21,780 nucleotides of DNA from JBHEPS01 sp046261635 (GTDB taxonomy: Bacteria; Acidobacteriota; Thermoanaerobaculia; Gp7-AA8): NCBI GenBank assembly GCA_046261635.1, contig JBHEOL010000025.1:1-21780 (forward strand), given 5' to 3'. Below the pieces are notes generated by a model. The model searched no databases and had not been told where the DNA came from. It saw nothing but the letters and a program-made list of their open reading frames with translations. Positions 6,529 through 14,939 of the stretch are shown piece by piece. Numbering within the stretch: the first letter of the stretch is position 1; each line of letters opens with the position of its first letter. Made by a program: the position numbers and the translations under genes.

Positions 6529-8483
6529 GAATATTCAGGATCCTCCTGCCGATCCTCTTCCTGGGCTTTCTCGTCGTTCTCGCGGTCAACTACACGCGCG
6601 GCGATCGCCAGGACCGCGGTGTGTCCGAAGCAGTGACTTCCACCATCCGAGAGGATGACAGCCCCCAGCTGGTCGCCTACGCTTTCGATGACGTCCAGAC
6701 GATTGGGGGACGGGTCGTTTCCCAGATCCGCGCCCAGCGGACGATCGGCTTCGCCTCCGGCTGGTACACGCTCGAGGACGTCTGGCTGACCATCTACCAG
6801 GAGAATGGGGGCTCTTATCAGCTCCGCGCACCTCAGGCACAGTTCCATCACGCGACCAAGGAAGCTCGTGCAGACGGTGGCGTCCGGGTCACCTCGAGCG
6901 ACGGAACCGAGATCATCACCGAGTCGATCGCCTTCGATGGCAACCGTCTGGTGAACCGCGTCCCCGTGCGCTTCGTGGCCGACAACTGGAGGGGAAGAGC
7001 TGGAGGCGTCGATTTCAACCTCGGGTCCGAGCGGCTGGACCTCACAGACTCGGTGGAGGCGACGATGCAGTCCGTCCCTCCGGCCCCGCCGATCACGGTA
7101 CGGGCCGACAACGCCAGCTTCGACCGCTCCGGGAACGAGGCGGCTTTTCGCGGGAGCGTCGAGATCGACCGCGCCGGCGATACGCTCCGAACCGAGACCA
7201 TCACGGCCCGTATCGACCAGGAAAAGAAGGTGCTCACGGGACTCGAAGGTTGCTGTGGGGTCGAGTTCGGTCTCGGATCGGGATCGGCGGTCGCCGGGGG
7301 CGCGGCAGTCGGAGACACCGTGGTCAATGGCGAGAGGTTCTTCACCGAAATCGGCCCGGAAGGAGTTGTCCGCGCCCTGTTCATCGAGGGCGGCGAGGGA
7401 AGCGCGACCGCGCGGATGGCGGGCCCACCCCGGCGCTCCTTGCGTGGCGGAAGATTCCGCGTGGTCTTCGCGGGAAAGGGAATCTCCGAGCTCGAGGCCG
7501 CGGGCAGCGCGCTGCTCGAGGAACAGGGGCCGACCCTTCGCACGATCTCGGCTTCGAAGCTGGTGACGTATTTCGACGCGGCGAGAAGCCGACCGACCAG
7601 CGCGAGGGGCGAGGGGAGCGTCGAGTTCCGCGATGCGAGGAATCGCGCCACGGCGCAGCGGGCAACGTTCGACTTCATCGCCGACAAGCTCGTCCTGGCA
7701 TCCGTCCCGGGTGCGCTCCCGTCGATCGCCTCCGACACCCAGACCCTCACGGCGCAGGAGATCCGGGTCACGCCGGGAACCGGAGTGCTCGAGGCCGAGG
7801 GGTTCGTCAAGGCTCGTTTCGAGCCCGCCAGCCGTGAAACGGGGGGGATGGAGCAGACGGGGATCTTCCCCGCGAGCACGAGTCCCGTCTACGTCAATGC
7901 GGACAGGCTGATCCTTCAGCAGCAAAGCGGGGCGGGGCGCTTCACGGGGAACGTGCGCGCGTGGCAGGATCAGAATCTGCTCCTCTCGAAAGAGATGCGG
8001 ATCGAGGATCAGGGAGAGACTCTGGTCGCGACGGGGGGCGTCAGAGCGGTGCTATACAATGCCGAAAGGGAGAGTAGCGTTCCCATCAAGGCATCAGCTT
8101 CGACGCTCACGGCGCGCCGCGGAGAGCGGAAAGCGATCCTGGAGGATAAGGTCCGCATCGAGGATGAGGGTCGCGTGCTCACGGCCGGCAAGGCGGTATT
8201 TCTGTTCGACACGACACAGAAACTCGAAAGAGTCGAGGCTTCCGAAGGGGTGACGATCGCCGAGAGCGCGACCCGCCGGAGCGGAGCGGGGGAGCAGCTG
8301 GTCTATTCAATCCCGAAGCGAACCATCCAGCTGGAGGGATCTCCGGCCTCGGTGGAGGATCCGCAGGGAACGGTCAAGGGGAGCGAGATCGTCTTCGACC
8401 TGGAACGGAACAAGGTGGACGTCCTCCGCGGTGAGGGACAGACCGAGGCGACCTATATCCCGAGGGACGGCAACCAAGAATGA
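6513..8483 (+). CDS. lptC: LptC/LptA-like LPS transport protein (single chain)
   Basis: Probably forms the periplasmic part of the lipopolysaccharide bridge from the LptB-containing ABC transporter to the outer membrane. The 656 residues far exceed LptC or LptA alone (each about 190). The order is an N-terminal membrane anchor (about 7-26, RIFRILLPILFLGFLVVLAV), an LptC-like region to about 190 (ADGGVRVTSSDG, GRAGGVDFN), then several OstA/LptA-like beta-strand units starting near 194 (ITVRADNASFD), 459 (VYVNADRLILQQ) and 524 (IKASASTLTARRGER). Each has the pattern 'A..a.yd...n.a.f.G.V.i.d....l.a'. The start overlaps recJ and the stop overlaps lptB (ATGA), so the genes are translationally coupled. 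No LptF or LptG is present here. The family call rests on pattern and on the lptB neighbour. Confidence 0.8.
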   Translation: MVRSVRIFRILLPILFLGFLVVLAVNYTRGDRQDRGVSEAVTSTIREDDSPQLVAYAFDDVQTIGGRVVSQIRAQRTIGFASGWYTLEDVWLTIYQENGGSYQLRAPQAQFHHATKEARADGGVRVTSSDGTEIITESIAFDGNRLVNRVPVRFVADNWRGRAGGVDFNLGSERLDLTDSVEATMQSVPPAPPITVRADNASFDRSGNEAAFRGSVEIDRAGDTLRTETITARIDQEKKVLTGLEGCCGVEFGLGSGSAVAGGAAVGDTVVNGERFFTEIGPEGVVRALFIEGGEGSATARMAGPPRRSLRGGRFRVVFAGKGISELEAAGSALLEEQGPTLRTISASKLVTYFDAARSRPTSARGEGSVEFRDARNRATAQRATFDFIADKLVLASVPGALPSIASDTQTLTAQEIRVTPGTGVLEAEGFVKARFEPASRETGGMEQTGIFPASTSPVYVNADRLILQQQSGAGRFTGNVRAWQDQNLLLSKEMRIEDQGETLVATGGVRAVLYNAERESSVPIKASASTLTARRGERKAILEDKVRIEDEGRVLTAGKAVFLFDTTQKLERVEASEGVTIAESATRRSGAGEQLVYSIPKRTIQLEGSPASVEDPQGTVKGSEIVFDLERNKVDVLRGEGQTEATYIPRDGNQE

Positions 8484-9277
8484 CTGAAGCACGTGGATTC
8501 GATTCGAGCGCTCTTCGCCTGGCCGGAACCGGCGAGCTCGCGGACAGCGAACGGCTGACTCTCTCGACGCGGAACTTGGTCAAGATCTACCGTGGGCGGC
8601 GCGTAGTGCGCGACGTTTCGGTGGACATCCGCCAGGGAGAGATCGTCGGCCTTCTCGGCCCGAACGGAGCGGGGAAAACGACGACTTTCTACATGGTCGT
8701 CGGCCTGACCCAGCCGGATGGGGGAAGCGTGATGCTCGGCGAGGAGGAGATCACCGCGATGCCGATGTATCTCCGGGCGCAGAAGGGGATCAGCTACCTC
8801 CCGCAGGAGGCTTCGATCTTCAGGAAGCTGACGGTCGAACAGAATCTTCTGGCCGTGTTCGAGACCATGGGATTGGTGGCGGCCGAACGCGACAGGCGGT
8901 CGAAACGTCTGCTGGAGGAGTTCGGGCTGTCCCATCTTGCGCGAAACCGGGGGTATGCCCTTTCGGGCGGCGAGAGGCGGCGTGTGGAGATCGCGCGGTG
9001 CCTTGCGATCAATCCGGCATTCATTTTGCTCGATGAGCCGTTTGCAGGAATCGATCCCATTGCAGTCCTCGACATTCAACGAATCGTCTCCCAGCTCCGC
9101 GAGAAGGGGATCGGGATCCTCATCACCGACCATAACGTTCGGGAAACATTGAAGATCACCGACCGAGCCTATATCATCAAGGAAGGCGAGATCTTCCGTC
9201 AGGGAGCGCCCGAAATGCTGTCCACAGACCCCGAAGTCCGCCGAATTTATCTCGGAGAAGCCTTCAACCTACACTGA
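8480..9277 (+). CDS. lptB: LPS export ABC transporter ATP-binding protein LptB
   Basis: LptB is the cytoplasmic ATPase that powers LPS extraction from the inner membrane with LptF and LptG. Walker A is GPNGAGKTT (60-68), the Q-loop LPQEASIFRKLTVEQN, the ABC signature LSGGERRRVEIARCL, Walker B FILLDEPFAGIDP, and the H-loop ITDHNVRETL; the LptB-specific C-terminus RRIYLGEAFNLH is also there. At 265 residues it is about 24 longer than E. coli LptB, the extra being a polar N-terminal tail. The ATG overlaps the previous stop (ATGA), implying coupled translation. Confidence 0.97.
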   Translation: MTEARGFDSSALRLAGTGELADSERLTLSTRNLVKIYRGRRVVRDVSVDIRQGEIVGLLGPNGAGKTTTFYMVVGLTQPDGGSVMLGEEEITAMPMYLRAQKGISYLPQEASIFRKLTVEQNLLAVFETMGLVAAERDRRSKRLLEEFGLSHLARNRGYALSGGERRRVEIARCLAINPAFILLDEPFAGIDPIAVLDIQRIVSQLREKGIGILITDHNVRETLKITDRAYIIKEGEIFRQGAPEMLSTDPEVRRIYLGEAFNLH

Positions 9278-9310
9278 GAGGGTGAGCGGCGCGGAAACGC
9301 CGAGTCCCTC
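9278..9310 (+). other. Stem-loop between lptB and rpoN
   Basis: GAGGG (9278-9282) pairs with CCCTC (9306-9310), and inside it CGGCG (9287-9291) pairs with CGCCG (9298-9302) around the loop CGGAAA; the two stems are separated by a small internal loop. It starts right after the lptB stop. No U-run follows, so it is more likely an attenuator or mRNA processing/stability element than a standard terminator. The remaining 38 bp to rpoN show no clear promoter. Confidence 0.45.
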
Positions 9311-9348
9311 GCGAGTGATCTGGAGATCGAAGAAGTCGAAACCTCTTT

Positions 9349-10809
9349 ATGGGCCTTGAACAGAAGCTGCACCTGAAGCTTTCGCAGAAGCTCATCATGA
9401 CGCCGTCGCTGCAGCAGGCGATCAAGCTGCTGCAATTGAGCAAGCTCGAGCTGCAGGAGGTCATCAACCAGGAATTGCTCGAGAACCCGCTTCTCGAAGA
9501 GCTCGCGGAACAGGCCGAGCAGGAAGACGCCAAGACCGAAGAGCCCGAGCAGGACGCCTCCGAGAAGAAGGCCGAGGAAGAGAAGAAGACGGAAGAACAG
9601 GTCGCGGAGGAGAAGGACTCGTTCGATGAGATCGATTACGACGCCTACTTCCAGGACTACCTCGAGTACGGCTACAACCCGAGGATGTCGGAGGAGTACG
9701 AAGAGTTTCCGATCGAGAACACGCTGACCCGGCCTCCCGATCTGACCGACCACCTGACCTGGCAGCTTGCAATGTCGGACGCATCTCCGGAGGTCAAGGA
9801 GATCGGGACGTTCATCATCGGCAACATCGACGAGGACGGCTACCTGCGGGCGACGGCCGAGGAGATCGCCGAGCAGACGAAGTCGACTCCCGAGCAGGTG
9901 GCCGAAGCGGTCAGGCGGATCCAGAGCTTCGACCCCGTGGGAATCGCCGCGAGAGACCTTCGGGAGTGCCTGCTGCTGCAGCTCGACGCGCTCGAGATCG
10001 ACCATCCGCTGGTCCAGAGGGTGATCCGCGAGCATTGGGAGATGGTGATGAACCGGCAGTTCATCCCCCTGGCGAAGCTGCTCGGGGTGGAGCTGAAGGA
10101 GCTGGAGGCCATCATCGAGGTGATCAAGGCACTCGATCCGAAGCCCGGGCGGAGGTACAGCACCGAGAGGGCAATCTACGTGGAGCCCGACGTCAACGTG
10201 CACAAGGTCGGGGACGAGTACATCATCCAGCTGAACGAAGACGGCATGCCGAAGCTGCGGATCAACGGCAGCTACCGCCAGATGCTGCACCGGATGGACG
10301 CAAAGCAGGACGGCGACACGGTCAACTACATCAAGGACAAGATTCGCTCCGCGGTCTGGCTGATCAAGTCGCTGGACCAGCGGCAGAGAACGATCTACAA
10401 GGTCGCCGACTCGATCGTGAAGCACCAGCGTGAGTTCCTCGACAAGGGAATCGATTACCTGCGGCCACTGGTCCTGCGCGACGTGGCCGACGACATCCAG
10501 ATGCACGAGTCGACCGTCTCGCGCGTCGTATCGAACAAGTACATGCACACGCCGCGCGGGCTGTTCCTGATGAAGTATTTCTTCCACAGCGGGATCGATT
10601 CCGATCACGGGGAGGACATTTCGAGTCTCACGGTCAAGCGGAAGATCCAGTCGTTCATCGCGGCCGAGGATCCCCGGAAGCCGCTGTCGGACTCGAAGAT
10701 CATGAAGATACTCAACGACGAGGGAATCAACATCGCGCGCCGGACGGTCGCCAAGTATCGGGATGAGCTCAACATCCCCTCCTCGACGGACCGCAAGCAG
10801 ATTTTCTAG
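9349..10809 (+). CDS. rpoN: RNA polymerase sigma-54 factor
   Basis: Directs RNA polymerase to -24/-12 promoters that need an enhancer-binding ATPase. It has 486 residues, normal for the family. Region I is the Gln/Leu-rich N-terminus (LHLKLSQKLIMTPSLQQAIK and LLQLSKLELQEVINQELLEN), which contacts the activator. Region II is a very acidic, Glu/Lys-rich linker (about 45-100). A core-binding domain and helix-turn-helix follow (VADDIQMHESTVSRVVSNKY). The RpoN box is ARRTVAKYRD (about 463-472). The ATG gives the conserved N-terminus; the Shine-Dalgarno is weak. The place between lptB and hpf is the same as in Proteobacteria. Confidence 0.97.
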   Translation: MGLEQKLHLKLSQKLIMTPSLQQAIKLLQLSKLELQEVINQELLENPLLEELAEQAEQEDAKTEEPEQDASEKKAEEEKKTEEQVAEEKDSFDEIDYDAYFQDYLEYGYNPRMSEEYEEFPIENTLTRPPDLTDHLTWQLAMSDASPEVKEIGTFIIGNIDEDGYLRATAEEIAEQTKSTPEQVAEAVRRIQSFDPVGIAARDLRECLLLQLDALEIDHPLVQRVIREHWEMVMNRQFIPLAKLLGVELKELEAIIEVIKALDPKPGRRYSTERAIYVEPDVNVHKVGDEYIIQLNEDGMPKLRINGSYRQMLHRMDAKQDGDTVNYIKDKIRSAVWLIKSLDQRQRTIYKVADSIVKHQREFLDKGIDYLRPLVLRDVADDIQMHESTVSRVVSNKYMHTPRGLFLMKYFFHSGIDSDHGEDISSLTVKRKIQSFIAAEDPRKPLSDSKIMKILNDEGINIARRTVAKYRDELNIPSSTDRKQIF

Positions 10810-10824
10810 CTGGGAGGTTGTCTC

Positions 10825-11376
10825 ATGACTGTCGAGATTTCCGGACGCAATTACGAGGTCAACGATCGCATCCGCGAGCTGATCCAGACTCGGCTCGAGA
10901 AGGTCACCCGTTTCTTCTCCGACATCATCGAGATCCGCTGCGTTCTGAACGTCGAAAAGCACCGCAACATCTGCGAGATCATGATCATCGGGCGCACCTA
11001 CGACGTGAAGTCGGCCCAGGAAGCCGCTACGATGGAAGACGCCGTGATCTCCACCATCGACCACCTCAAGACCCAGGCTCAGAAGAACCGCAAACGGGTC
11101 ACCGACAAGCGCAAGAAACCGGCGGCTGGCCCGGCAGGATGGGAGGTCAGCATGATCGAGCAGGCCGACCTGAAGAGTAACGACCGGCAGGCCGCGCCCC
11201 GCATCATCCGGCAGAACGTCCATCCGATCCGTCCCATGTCCGTCGAGCAGGCCGCGCTGGTGCTCGACGACTCCAAGAACGAGTTCATCGTCTTCCGGGA
11301 TCTCGACAGCGACAAGGTCACGGTCATCTACCGGCGGCGCGACAACAACTTCGGTATGATTGCACCGGAGTTCTGA
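10825..11376 (+). CDS. hpf: Ribosome hibernation promoting factor, long form
   Basis: Binds the 30S decoding region and, through its C-terminal domain, dimerises 70S ribosomes into inactive 100S particles under starvation. It has 183 residues. The N-terminal HPF/RaiA domain (1 to about 100) has ISGRNYEVNDRIRELIQTRL and ends in a basic tail (KNRKRVTDKRKKP). The C-terminal dimerisation domain (about 125-183) reads RQNVHPIRPMSVEQAALVLD and then NEFIVFRD. A strong Shine-Dalgarno GGGAGG (10812-10817) sits 7 nt before the ATG, the best in this part of the window. The gene follows rpoN by 15 bp and is probably in its operon. Confidence 0.96.
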   Translation: MTVEISGRNYEVNDRIRELIQTRLEKVTRFFSDIIEIRCVLNVEKHRNICEIMIIGRTYDVKSAQEAATMEDAVISTIDHLKTQAQKNRKRVTDKRKKPAAGPAGWEVSMIEQADLKSNDRQAAPRIIRQNVHPIRPMSVEQAALVLDDSKNEFIVFRDLDSDKVTVIYRRRDNNFGMIAPEF

Positions 11377-11390
11377 TCGCCGCGTGAGAG

Positions 11391-11404
11391 CCCGGAAAGC
11401 CGGG
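11391..11404 (+). other. Short hairpin between hpf and hprK
   Basis: CCCGG (11391-11395) and CCGGG (11400-11404) pair perfectly around AAAG. After it come AAGGGG and, 10 nt on, CCTTTT just before the hprK ATG; these could pair and hide a distant Shine-Dalgarno. Not a convincing terminator. Confidence 0.35.
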
Positions 11405-11427
11405 AAGGGGCGGTCCAACCTTTTCTG

Positions 11428-12528
11428 ATGAATCAGGAAGACTTCGTCCAGGCGCCCGTACAGATCCTGCTCTCCCCGGAGCTCGAAGATCTCGAGCTCG
11501 AGCTCGTCATCGGCGGAGACGGCCTGGACAGGACCATCCTTCGCCCCCGCGTTCAGAAGCCAGGGCTCGCATTCGCCGGCTATTACGAGTACATCAAGCC
11601 GGCGCGCGTCCAGATCATCGGAGAGTCGGAGAGCAAGTACCTCCAGGGGCTCCCGGCCCGCCTCCGCGAAAAGCGCATCCGCGACGTCGCCGCCCTTGAC
11701 GTGTCTTGTTTCATCGTCACCAAGGGCGTTCCGCCTCTGCAGGAGTTCATCCACGAGTGCGAGAACCGGTCGGTTCCGCTGTTCTCAACTCGCAACATGA
11801 CCTCCCACGTCATCAACCGGATTACCTACTTCCTCGAGGAGTCGATGGCTCCTCACAAGACCATGCACGCGGGTCTTCTGGACGTGTATGGAATCGGGGT
11901 GCTTCTGATCGGCGACAGCGGCATCGGCAAGAGCGAATGCGCGCTCGATCTCATCTCGCGCGGGCACCGACTCATCGCAGACGACATGGTCATCGTCCGC
12001 CGCCATCCGAACGATGTCCTTCTCGGCTACTCCTCGGAGATCCTTCCTCACCACATGGAGCTCCGCGGCATCGGCATCGTCAACATCAAGGACCTGTTCG
12101 GCGTCTCCTCGACCCGCGACATCAAGCCGATCGACATCGTCGTCAAGCTCGAACAATGGATCGAAGGGACCGAGTACGAGCGACTCGGAGTGGAAGGGGA
12201 GACCTACGACTGTCTCGGCGTGACCAAGCCGCTCGTGAGGCTGCCCGTCGCTTCGGGACGCAACCTCGCCCTTCTCGTCGAGATCGGCGCCCGCAATCAC
12301 CTGCTCAAGCTCCAGGGCTTCTACTCGGCCGAGGACTTCGCCCGGAAGTTGAGCGAATACATCGCGATGAAGGCCGAATTGCCCGAGCCCGAGCCGAGAG
12401 TTCTTCCCCTCCCGACCGAAAGCGCCTCGGCCAGCTCTCAGGTGCGAAGCCTCCAAAGCCGTCAGCTGATGATGCACCAGAAGAACCGCGAGATCGATCA
12501 GGCTCTCAGAAAGGGCCGTCCGAAGTGA
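11428..12528 (+). CDS. hprK: HPr kinase/phosphorylase
   Basis: Phosphorylates HPr on Ser46 and also removes that phosphate, linking PTS state to metabolism. The N-terminal domain is followed by a kinase domain with Walker A GDSGIGKS (162-169) and the HprK signature ELRGIGIVNIKDLFG (from 211). Its substrate HPr, with Ser46 intact, is encoded 3 kb downstream. At 366 residues it is longer than the usual 310-330; the extra is mainly a low-complexity polar C-terminal tail (about 320-366, ending DQALRKGRPK) plus a short N-terminal extension. No Shine-Dalgarno stands at normal distance from the ATG, though GGGAAGGGG lies about 17 nt upstream. The stop overlaps rapZ (GTGA). Confidence 0.96.
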   Translation: MNQEDFVQAPVQILLSPELEDLELELVIGGDGLDRTILRPRVQKPGLAFAGYYEYIKPARVQIIGESESKYLQGLPARLREKRIRDVAALDVSCFIVTKGVPPLQEFIHECENRSVPLFSTRNMTSHVINRITYFLEESMAPHKTMHAGLLDVYGIGVLLIGDSGIGKSECALDLISRGHRLIADDMVIVRRHPNDVLLGYSSEILPHHMELRGIGIVNIKDLFGVSSTRDIKPIDIVVKLEQWIEGTEYERLGVEGETYDCLGVTKPLVRLPVASGRNLALLVEIGARNHLLKLQGFYSAEDFARKLSEYIAMKAELPEPEPRVLPLPTESASASSQVRSLQSRQLMMHQKNREIDQALRKGRPK

Positions 12529-13400
12529 CGTCCTCGGCGGCATCCTCTCATCTGGTGATCATCACCGGACTTTCCGGGGCAGGGAAGAGCTACGCCCAGA
12601 GCACTTTCGAGGACCTCGGCTTCTACACGACCGACAACCTCCCCGTCAGGATGATCGAGCCCCTCATCAATGAGTTGACGGCCGAGGGATACACCAAGAT
12701 CGGCATCGTCGTCGACGTCCGGACTCCCGGGTTCGCCAGAGACTTCCCGACCATCTACCGGGAACGGATCCGGAAGATCCTTCCCAACGTCATGCTGATC
12801 TTCCTCGAGGCGACGGACGAGGTGATCGCGCGGCGCTTCTCCGAGACGCGGAGACCCCACCCGTACGACCCCGAGATGCCGGTGCTCGAGGCGATCCAGG
12901 CTGAACGCTCGACTCTCGACGAGGTCAAGACGACTGCCGATATGGTGCTCGATACCTCGCAGTTCTCCGTACACGAGCTCAAAGCCGAGATCAGCCGCAG
13001 ATTCGGCCTCCCCGGCTATCAGCGGGAGATGCTGATCAATATCGTCACCTTCGGCTACAAGTATCCACTCCCGTACAACCTCGACCTGATGTTCGACGTC
13101 CGCTTCCTGCCGAACCCGCACTTCATCGATGCGCTGAGGCCCAAGACCGGGAAGGACCCGGAGATCGTCAAATACCTGGAGGCCAGACCGGAATATCGCG
13201 AATTCACGACGCGACTCATCGACTTCGTCTCTTACCTGATTCCTCAGTACGAAAAGGAGATGAAGAGCTACCTGACGATCGGAATCGGCTGCACGGGCGG
13301 GCGGCACCGGTCGGTGGCGATCGGCGAGAAACTCAGCCACGCCCTCGCGAAAAAGGGTTACTCGACCGAGGTGTCCCACCGCGACACCGCGCGTCGATGA
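12525..13400 (+). CDS. rapZ: RNase adapter / nucleotide-binding protein RapZ (YvcJ family)
   Basis: In E. coli RapZ guides RNase E to the small RNA GlmZ and so controls glucosamine-6-phosphate synthase; outside enteric bacteria the role is less clear. The GTG start overlaps the hprK stop and gives 291 residues (E. coli 284); the frame stays open further upstream, but that part only shadows hprK. Walker A is GLSGAGKS (15-22), then FYTTDNLP, and the family's C-terminal signature IGIGCTGGRHRSVAIGEKL. The hprK-rapZ coupling matches the rpoN cluster of many bacteria. Confidence 0.96.
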   Translation: MTSSAASSHLVIITGLSGAGKSYAQSTFEDLGFYTTDNLPVRMIEPLINELTAEGYTKIGIVVDVRTPGFARDFPTIYRERIRKILPNVMLIFLEATDEVIARRFSETRRPHPYDPEMPVLEAIQAERSTLDEVKTTADMVLDTSQFSVHELKAEISRRFGLPGYQREMLINIVTFGYKYPLPYNLDLMFDVRFLPNPHFIDALRPKTGKDPEIVKYLEARPEYREFTTRLIDFVSYLIPQYEKEMKSYLTIGIGCTGGRHRSVAIGEKLSHALAKKGYSTEVSHRDTARR

Positions 13401-13451
13401 CACCGCTCTGCGGGACCTGGCAGGATCTTCGTATGTGCAGGCGGGAATCGA

Positions 13452-14846
13452 ATGAAAGCACGACTGCTCACATGGGCCGAGAAGCTTCGACAGAGCTTCT
13501 GGTTCGTCCCCGGCTCGATGACCCTGATCGCCTTGCTGATGGCGTTCGGAACCTCGTGGCTCGACCGGAAGCTCCTCGAGGAGGTCGATTCCCAGTTTTG
13601 GTGGCTTTTCACGGCAGGCCCTGACGGGGCCCGCGCGGTGCTCTCGACCATCGCCGGGTCGACGATCACCGTTGCGGGCGTCGTATTCTCGATCACCATC
13701 GTCGCCCTTTCTCTGGCGTCCCAGCAATACGGTCCCCGCCTTCTCCGCAACTTCATGGAGGACCGCGGGACCCAGATGACCCTGGGAACCTTCACGTCGG
13801 TCTTTCTCTACTCGATCATCGTCCTGCGGACGGTGCGCGGAGACGAGTTCAGCCTGAACGTCCCGCACATCTCGGTCACGGTCGCGGTTGCACTCTCGAT
13901 CCTGGCGCTCGGGGTCCTCATCTACTTCATCCACCACGTGTCGGCGTCGATCCAGGCCGACGTGATCATCGCGCGGATCGGTGCCGAGCTCGAATCCTCG
14001 ATCCGGGAACTGGTGAAGGTTGGCGACGAAAGGACCGGCGGGGAATTGCCCGATTCTCCGGAGAGGTCATGGGTCACGGTTTTGTCGACTCGCGACGGCT
14101 ACATCCAGGCCATCGACTCCGGCTCCATCGTCAAAGAGGCCATGCGGAGGGACGCTTACGTCGAATTGTCCAGGGCGCCTGGTTCCTTCGTCTTCTGCGG
14201 CACGCCGCTGCTGAGAGTCAGTCCGCCAGACGCACTGGACGACGAACGATGGCTGCGGGGCAACATCGCTCTCGGGAGCGTTCGCACGCCGACGCAGGAC
14301 GTCCGCTTCTCGCTGAATCTCCTCGTGGAGATGGCCCTTCGCGCGCTCTCTCCTTCGCTGAACGACCCGTTCACGGCGATCGCTTGCATCGACCGCCTGT
14401 CGGCCGCGCTCGCACACGCGGGAGCGTTTCGGATTCGAAAGGGTGTGTGGTCCGACAGCCAGGGGACTGCGCGGCTTGCGAGTCCGCCGGTCAGCTTCGA
14501 GGACCTCGTCGAGGGCGCCTATACCCAGATCCGGCAGAGCTCCACCCGCACTCCCGCAGTGGCCATCCACTTGCTCGAGAGTATCTCGGGAGTACTCATG
14601 GTCGTGGTGGATCCGGTCCGCCGAGAGATCCTTCTCGATGAAGCGCGCAGAGTGATCGAAGGTCAGGCCCTCGACGCGATGGTTCCAGCCGACCGCCGCC
14701 GGTTCGAACTGGCGTGGGCAGCCGTGACCCGCGCTGCCGCCGAAGAGCAGACGACGGGAGGAAGGGATCGGCCAACCCCTTCCCCTGAGGCCCGAAGCGC
14801 TTCCCGCGAGGAGATGGGATCATCTTGGGTGAACAACAACATCTAA
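13452..14846 (+). CDS. DUF2254 family membrane protein
   Basis: A 464-residue inner-membrane protein with four predicted membrane segments in the N-terminal third (about 22-37, 62-90, 112-130, 139-167) and a large soluble C-terminal domain. The conserved feature of DUF2254 is visible: AGSTITVAGVVFSITIVALS followed by ASQQYGPRLLRNFMEDRGTQ. The function is unknown; some authors suspect ion transport, which I cannot test here. The start follows a weak AGGCGGG. It lies 51 bp after rapZ and separates rapZ from the PTS genes, which elsewhere tend to be adjacent. It ends in an AT-richer patch (VNNNI stop) unlike its neighbours. Confidence 0.85.
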   Translation: MKARLLTWAEKLRQSFWFVPGSMTLIALLMAFGTSWLDRKLLEEVDSQFWWLFTAGPDGARAVLSTIAGSTITVAGVVFSITIVALSLASQQYGPRLLRNFMEDRGTQMTLGTFTSVFLYSIIVLRTVRGDEFSLNVPHISVTVAVALSILALGVLIYFIHHVSASIQADVIIARIGAELESSIRELVKVGDERTGGELPDSPERSWVTVLSTRDGYIQAIDSGSIVKEAMRRDAYVELSRAPGSFVFCGTPLLRVSPPDALDDERWLRGNIALGSVRTPTQDVRFSLNLLVEMALRALSPSLNDPFTAIACIDRLSAALAHAGAFRIRKGVWSDSQGTARLASPPVSFEDLVEGAYTQIRQSSTRTPAVAIHLLESISGVLMVVVDPVRREILLDEARRVIEGQALDAMVPADRRRFELAWAAVTRAAAEEQTTGGRDRPTPSPEARSASREEMGSSWVNNNI

Positions 14847-14870
14847 TCTTTCAACACTCATATTGGGTGA
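14821..14870 (+). repeat. 12-bp direct repeat over the DUF2254 gene end
   Basis: CATCTTGGGTGA (14821-14832) and CATATTGGGTGA (14859-14870) match at 11 of 12 positions, 38 bp apart, one copy inside the last codons and one after the stop. The area (about 14821-14920) is clearly poorer in GC than the rest. Together with the hairpin and promoter listed below, this is what the 207-bp spacer 14847-15053 holds. Confidence 0.55.
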
Positions 14871-14939
14871 CATTCCCAGCATGCAATTTCATGATCTGAG
14901 CGTATTCATGGCATATCGGCGCCACCGATCTTCCACGTT

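Noticed and set aside
7833..7840. CGTGAAAC, a half-site of the parS consensus
   Set aside because: The left half is not present, it lies in the LptC/LptA-like coding sequence, and a single 8-mer is expected by chance.
11478..11506. Overlapping palindromes of GAGCTC, AGATCT and CTCGAG type in hprK
   Set aside because: They come from Glu-Leu-rich codons (ELEDLELEL); no sign of a function apart from coding.
9247..11754. An 835-codon open frame antisense to rpoN and hpf (and similar long antisense frames, such as 785-2656 and 4882-6201)
   Set aside because: They mirror GC-rich codons of well-identified genes, have low-complexity Leu/Asp/Val/Arg-rich translations, and match no family.
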